Shown here: one piece after another, positions 6,538 to 9,314 of the stretch
Layout of the letters: each line of letters opens with the position of its first letter
How positions within the stretch are numbered: position 1 is the first letter of the stretch
NCBI GenBank assembly: GCA_964617665.1
Contig: CAZUAH010000545.1
Coordinates: 1 to 9,314, forward strand
Length of the DNA stretch: 9,314 nt
Direction: 5' to 3'
DNA from: JADHUC01 sp964617665
Lineage (GTDB): Bacteria; Planctomycetota; Planctomycetia; Pirellulales; Pirellulaceae
Made by a program: the position numbers and the translations under genes
The notes under the pieces: generated by a model
The model's database searches: none
The model's input: only the letters and a program-made list of their open reading frames with translations
Told to the model about the DNA's origin: nothing

Positions 6538-9314
6538 TCACTCAAACGCGCAGGGCCAACCGCCGTGATGCTTGATGGCTTTGTCGATTTCGCGCATGCA
6601 GCCTAACGTTTCGGTCAGCGAAGACACGATCCGGCAGTAGGTTGCGGCATCGTTGGCATTTAACATGCGGCCGCGTCTGTCTTTCAACCACTTCCGGCAG
6701 ACTTGGTGGCCTCCCACGTGAAATCCCCACACTTCCTGCGGCACATGACCGAACCAGCACAGGTCGCTCACATGTACGTGGCCCTCTCGATACTTGGGAT
6801 AGCCAGGAGCCAGAGACCAACTACCGTCCGATTCCGGTCCAGTGAATTCGCAGACATCAGCCCGTGAATCATCTGCCGTTCGCAGCAAATGGCTATCGGC
6901 CAATCTCGCGCCCAAATCGCGCAGCGTGCAAAACAGTTGCGAGTCGTTTGGCAAGAAAACGCGTGGAAAATCCGTGCGCAACACCTCCGCGTAACGTTCG
7001 CGATACGTTGACGAGAAGAAGAGGGCGTAGCAGTAGTACGCCAGATCTTCAGGGCCAAACGAGCAGCCCGCATCACCGGTGCCAATGTCATTCCAGGTTA
7101 GCCCTAAAACACGAGCTGCTTCAGCCACAAACTGGTCGCTGAAATTGGTGCCCCGATGTGAGACGCCTTCGCCCCTCGGCTCGCACAGACAGACAGGAAA
7201 TACCGATTCGCTGCCTCGATTGTCCGAACGAATGATTCCGTCGAGCGTGATGCCGTCCGTGATCCAGAAGTAGTTGCATGGTTGCGTGGGTAACATCTGT
7301 CGGCGGGCGACGATAGCGATGTTGTCGCCTGACAGGATATGCTGCGTGACCTCGTTACGTGGCCAATCGATCATCCAATCGGCCCAGTAAATGACGCGTC
7401 GATCGAATGGTCGGTACCAGCACGGCCGAACGCAGTCGCGCCAATTCTTGTCTTCTGCCATTCGGCGACGGGCGTCGGACAGTTTCCATCCACGCGTATC
7501 GCCGGGTGGGTATTTCTTCGAGCGGCTATTGGTGAAGTAGCGTCGGCGAATCTCGTCGTCGGGGATCGACAAATCACGAAAGTGCTCCATTCGCTCGACG
7601 AGTTCCTCTTCGTTAAAGGCAATGACGAAGCTGTCACGAGCTGTCACCGGAGCCGTCACATTCACCGGCATGACATCGGCCAGGCGCCAGCCGCGTTCGT
7701 ATTCCTGCCGAATCGCGTTGTCTCGCGGAACGAACACGTAGTCGGGCCCCAGCGGCTTCAGCCGCGCTGCCGCCATCTTATTGCTCGCTTCGCCCGAATC
7801 CACATTTGCCGCAGCGGCTGACAACGCCGCGAGCTTCTTGGCGGCTTCTCCCCACAACTCCGCGTGGTGCACGTCGCATGGTTCGCCCGTGTCTGGCGGG
7901 CACACAAAAAGCCCTATGGCCGTTCCCTGCTCGATGGCGAAAACACTTTCGTCCACGCCTCCCTCTGGCGTTTGTTCTTTCTTCTTTCGGTTGCCGTGCA
8001 AATCGACGACTTTGATTCGGGAGAAAGTGCGCATCATTTGCTGACGCATCCCGCGAAACGTTGGATTGTCCAAGTAGCCGTGGTTGGTTATCAATCCGAT
8101 GATGCCGCAACCCGCAGACTCGATCTTCCAGTGGGCATAACGCATGAACTTGACGTAGTCGTCGTGGAGCCAATGTTTCCGTTCGCCGAGCGGCCGTCCG
8201 TCAACCTGGAAGTAATTCGCGCAGTCGCCTGCTGAATTCGACTTTCCCTTCAGCAGTCCGGTGATCCATTGCCCTTGTTGCTCCGAGATGCCTGAGAACG
8301 GCGGATTGCCGAGCAGAACCGTGGACGGAGCCGCGTAGCTGGCGTCCCGCGCGGCGTCGACGGCTCGCCTGATCTCGTCCGATTCTGTGTCGAGCAAAGA
8401 CAGCTGCGGATCAGGCCCGATCAACGTGTTGGCCAAGTGGACCTCGAGCTTGGCCGGCTTGTCAAAGGAGAACCCAGTCTGAGCCAGTTTGTCGACCAGT
8501 TTCAATTGTGCTACGGCGCATGCCGGCAACATCAGTTCCAGACCGCACACGCGCGGAAGTAAGTGGGTGGGCACATAGTCGTTCCAACGCCGATCAACTT
8601 CGCACAGGCTGCACCCGTTTGTGCTCCAAAACTCCACAAGCCTGCGATGGATCAGTTCAACGGCCTCGACCAGGAACGCACCGGTTCCTACGGCCGGATC
8701 GAGAATCGTAACGAATGGCGTTTGCGGATCGACGCCATCAGGAACCGTCAAAACCCCCTGACATTGCGCGTACTCGCACCAAGTCACTGTGTCAGCAAGA
8801 CCGACGGCTAGCCCGAAATCGTCGCGCAAACAACGGTCGATCCGTTGGACGATGTACCTGGCGATTGGGGCAGGCGTGTAGAAGACACCGTGAGCCGTCC
8901 TGCGGCTGGAATCGTATTGATTGAGAAAACGCTCGTAGAAGTGAATTACCGGGTCATCTCGATCACTCGCAGAGTCACGTCGCCAGGCCCATGTGATCGG
9001 ACTGTCCGACGCGCGGCTTGCCAATAGTGAAACGCTGTCGTTCCAGATAGTCTGCCAAAGCGGACTGGAATTCGCGCGAAGCCAATCGAAGGCACGCCTC
9101 GCCCGAAGAGCCGCGTTTGCTGATTGGCATTTCAAGACGCCTTTGTCGTCACCCATTGAGCCGAACGCTCTAGCGTCGGGCCCTCCAGGGGTGACCTCCA
9201 ACGCCATCGAGCCCGACGCTAGAGCGTTCGGTTCAGCGGCTGAAATGCCCAATAGTTGTAGTACGGCGGCGCTACAAGCAACTGTCTGCGCGTACAGATC
9301 TGCGAAATCGTCGT
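6538..9314 (-). CDS. Type ISP / IIG-like N6-adenine DNA methyltransferase, N-terminus off the window
   Basis: The frame is open to the right edge, giving about 924 visible residues. The TTG at 9252 is not the true start, because upstream of it the frame encodes FADLYAQTVA, a conserved family motif. Numbered from that TTG, DPVIHFYERFL (100-110) and GVFYTP (122-127) precede methyltransferase motif I, LDPAVGTGAFL (184-194), which binds S-adenosylmethionine. Motif IV, GNPPF (315-319), is the N6-adenine catalytic motif. The C-terminal half holds the type ISP recognition domain: WYRPFDRRVIYW (612-623), YCYALFFSSTYRERY (740-754), FHVGGHQVCRKWLKDR (844-859) and a terminal EIDKAI...GGWP. It should methylate adenine at a specific site, either as part of a restriction enzyme or alone. 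Whether an Mrr-like nuclease and a helicase precede it, as in long type ISP enzymes, cannot be seen. A nested inverted repeat is translated in frame at its N-terminal side. Family and motifs are clear; target site and nuclease activity are unknown. Confidence 0.93.
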   Translation of the reverse strand, partial: DDFADLYAQTVACSAAVLQLLGISAAEPNALASGSMALEVTPGGPDARAFGSMGDDKGVLKCQSANAALRARRAFDWLRANSSPLWQTIWNDSVSLLASRASDSPITWAWRRDSASDRDDPVIHFYERFLNQYDSSRRTAHGVFYTPAPIARYIVQRIDRCLRDDFGLAVGLADTVTWCEYAQCQGVLTVPDGVDPQTPFVTILDPAVGTGAFLVEAVELIHRRLVEFWSTNGCSLCEVDRRWNDYVPTHLLPRVCGLELMLPACAVAQLKLVDKLAQTGFSFDKPAKLEVHLANTLIGPDPQLSLLDTESDEIRRAVDAARDASYAAPSTVLLGNPPFSGISEQQGQWITGLLKGKSNSAGDCANYFQVDGRPLGERKHWLHDDYVKFMRYAHWKIESAGCGIIGLITNHGYLDNPTFRGMRQQMMRTFSRIKVVDLHGNRKKKEQTPEGGVDESVFAIEQGTAIGLFVCPPDTGEPCDVHHAELWGEAAKKLAALSAAAANVDSGEASNKMAAARLKPLGPDYVFVPRDNAIRQEYERGWRLADVMPVNVTAPVTARDSFVIAFNEEELVERMEHFRDLSIPDDEIRRRYFTNSRSKKYPPGDTRGWKLSDARRRMAEDKNWRDCVRPCWYRPFDRRVIYWADWMIDWPRNEVTQHILSGDNIAIVARRQMLPTQPCNYFWITDGITLDGIIRSDNRGSESVFPVCLCEPRGEGVSHRGTNFSDQFVAEAARVLGLTWNDIGTGDAGCSFGPEDLAYYCYALFFSSTYRERYAEVLRTDFPRVFLPNDSQLFCTLRDLGARLADSHLLRTADDSRADVCEFTGPESDGSWSLAPGYPKYREGHVHVSDLCWFGHVPQEVWGFHVGGHQVCRKWLKDRRGRMLNANDAATYCRIVSSLTETLGCMREIDKAIKHHGGWPCAFE
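9123..9253. repeat. Nested inverted repeat inside the methyltransferase coding region
   Basis: The inner arms are 9157-9181 and 9211-9235, complementary at 24 of 25 positions, with a 29-base loop. Each arm holds an interrupted palindrome: ACGCTCTAGCGT (9165-9176) and ACGCTAGAGCGT (9216-9227). An outer pair, 9123-9134 (ATTGGCATTTCA) and 9241-9253, is complementary except for one extra base, giving a possible 131-bp fold-back unit. The inner part is translated in frame as AEPNALASGS and GPDARAFGSM around a short linker. There is no transposase, so it is either a non-autonomous palindromic element or part of a dispersed repeat family. The inner pair is certain from the sequence; the outer pair and its mobile origin are inferred. 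Confidence 0.8.

Noticed and set aside
4361..6568. 735-codon open frame on the plus strand
   Set aside because: It is in exact codon register with the minus-strand 923-residue gene, so a stop would appear only where that gene uses TTA, CTA or TCA, which are rare here. Its product has no recognisable domain or signal, while the minus frame has clear domains and a ribosome site.
7339..7821. 160-codon open frame on the plus strand
   Set aside because: It is a codon-register complement of the methyltransferase, whose protein motifs are unambiguous.
9123..9253. Insertion sequence or CRISPR repeat
   Set aside because: The unit is too short for a transposase, and there is only one inverted pair with no repeat-spacer array.

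Overview
The window looks like a piece of a planctomycete chromosome, probably from the Pirellulales. This rests on a secreted DUF1080 (3-keto-disaccharide hydrolase-like) protein, two very large secreted proteins of poorly described families, a GC content in the high fifties by eye, and a CGCTCTAGCG-type palindromic repeat. No rRNA or protein marker fixes the taxonomy, so it is an inference. All four genes lie on the minus strand and are transcribed from right to left. They fill almost the whole window, and I see no tRNA, rRNA, CRISPR array or transposase.

Right part (6538-9314): most of a type ISP / type IIG-like N6-adenine DNA methyltransferase whose N-terminus lies beyond the right edge. 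Its N-terminal coding region carries a nested inverted repeat (about 9123-9253), translated in frame as an Ala/Gly/Pro-rich insert. A 167-bp intergenic gap (6371-6537) follows, with one weak promoter candidate and no convincing terminator.

Centre (3599-6370): a 923-residue secreted protein with a concanavalin-like domain at each end and a probable carbohydrate-binding jelly-roll between them. It starts at a GTG with a well-placed ribosome binding site. Its stop codon lies 14 bp before the start of the next gene, which encodes a 1080-residue secreted protein (342-3584). That protein has an N-terminal DNRLRE/CBM96-like region, a helix-rich core and a long beta-rich C-terminal half. The layout recalls alpha/alpha-toroid polysaccharide lyases, but I cannot place it in a known family.

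Left edge (1-274): the first 91 residues of a DUF1080 protein with a signal peptide, 67 bp downstream of the previous gene. The three export-signal genes probably form one transcription unit acting on extracellular or periplasmic glycan. The DNA methyltransferase is functionally separate. The strongest candidates for something undescribed are the 1080-residue protein with its partner, and the repeat inside the methyltransferase gene.
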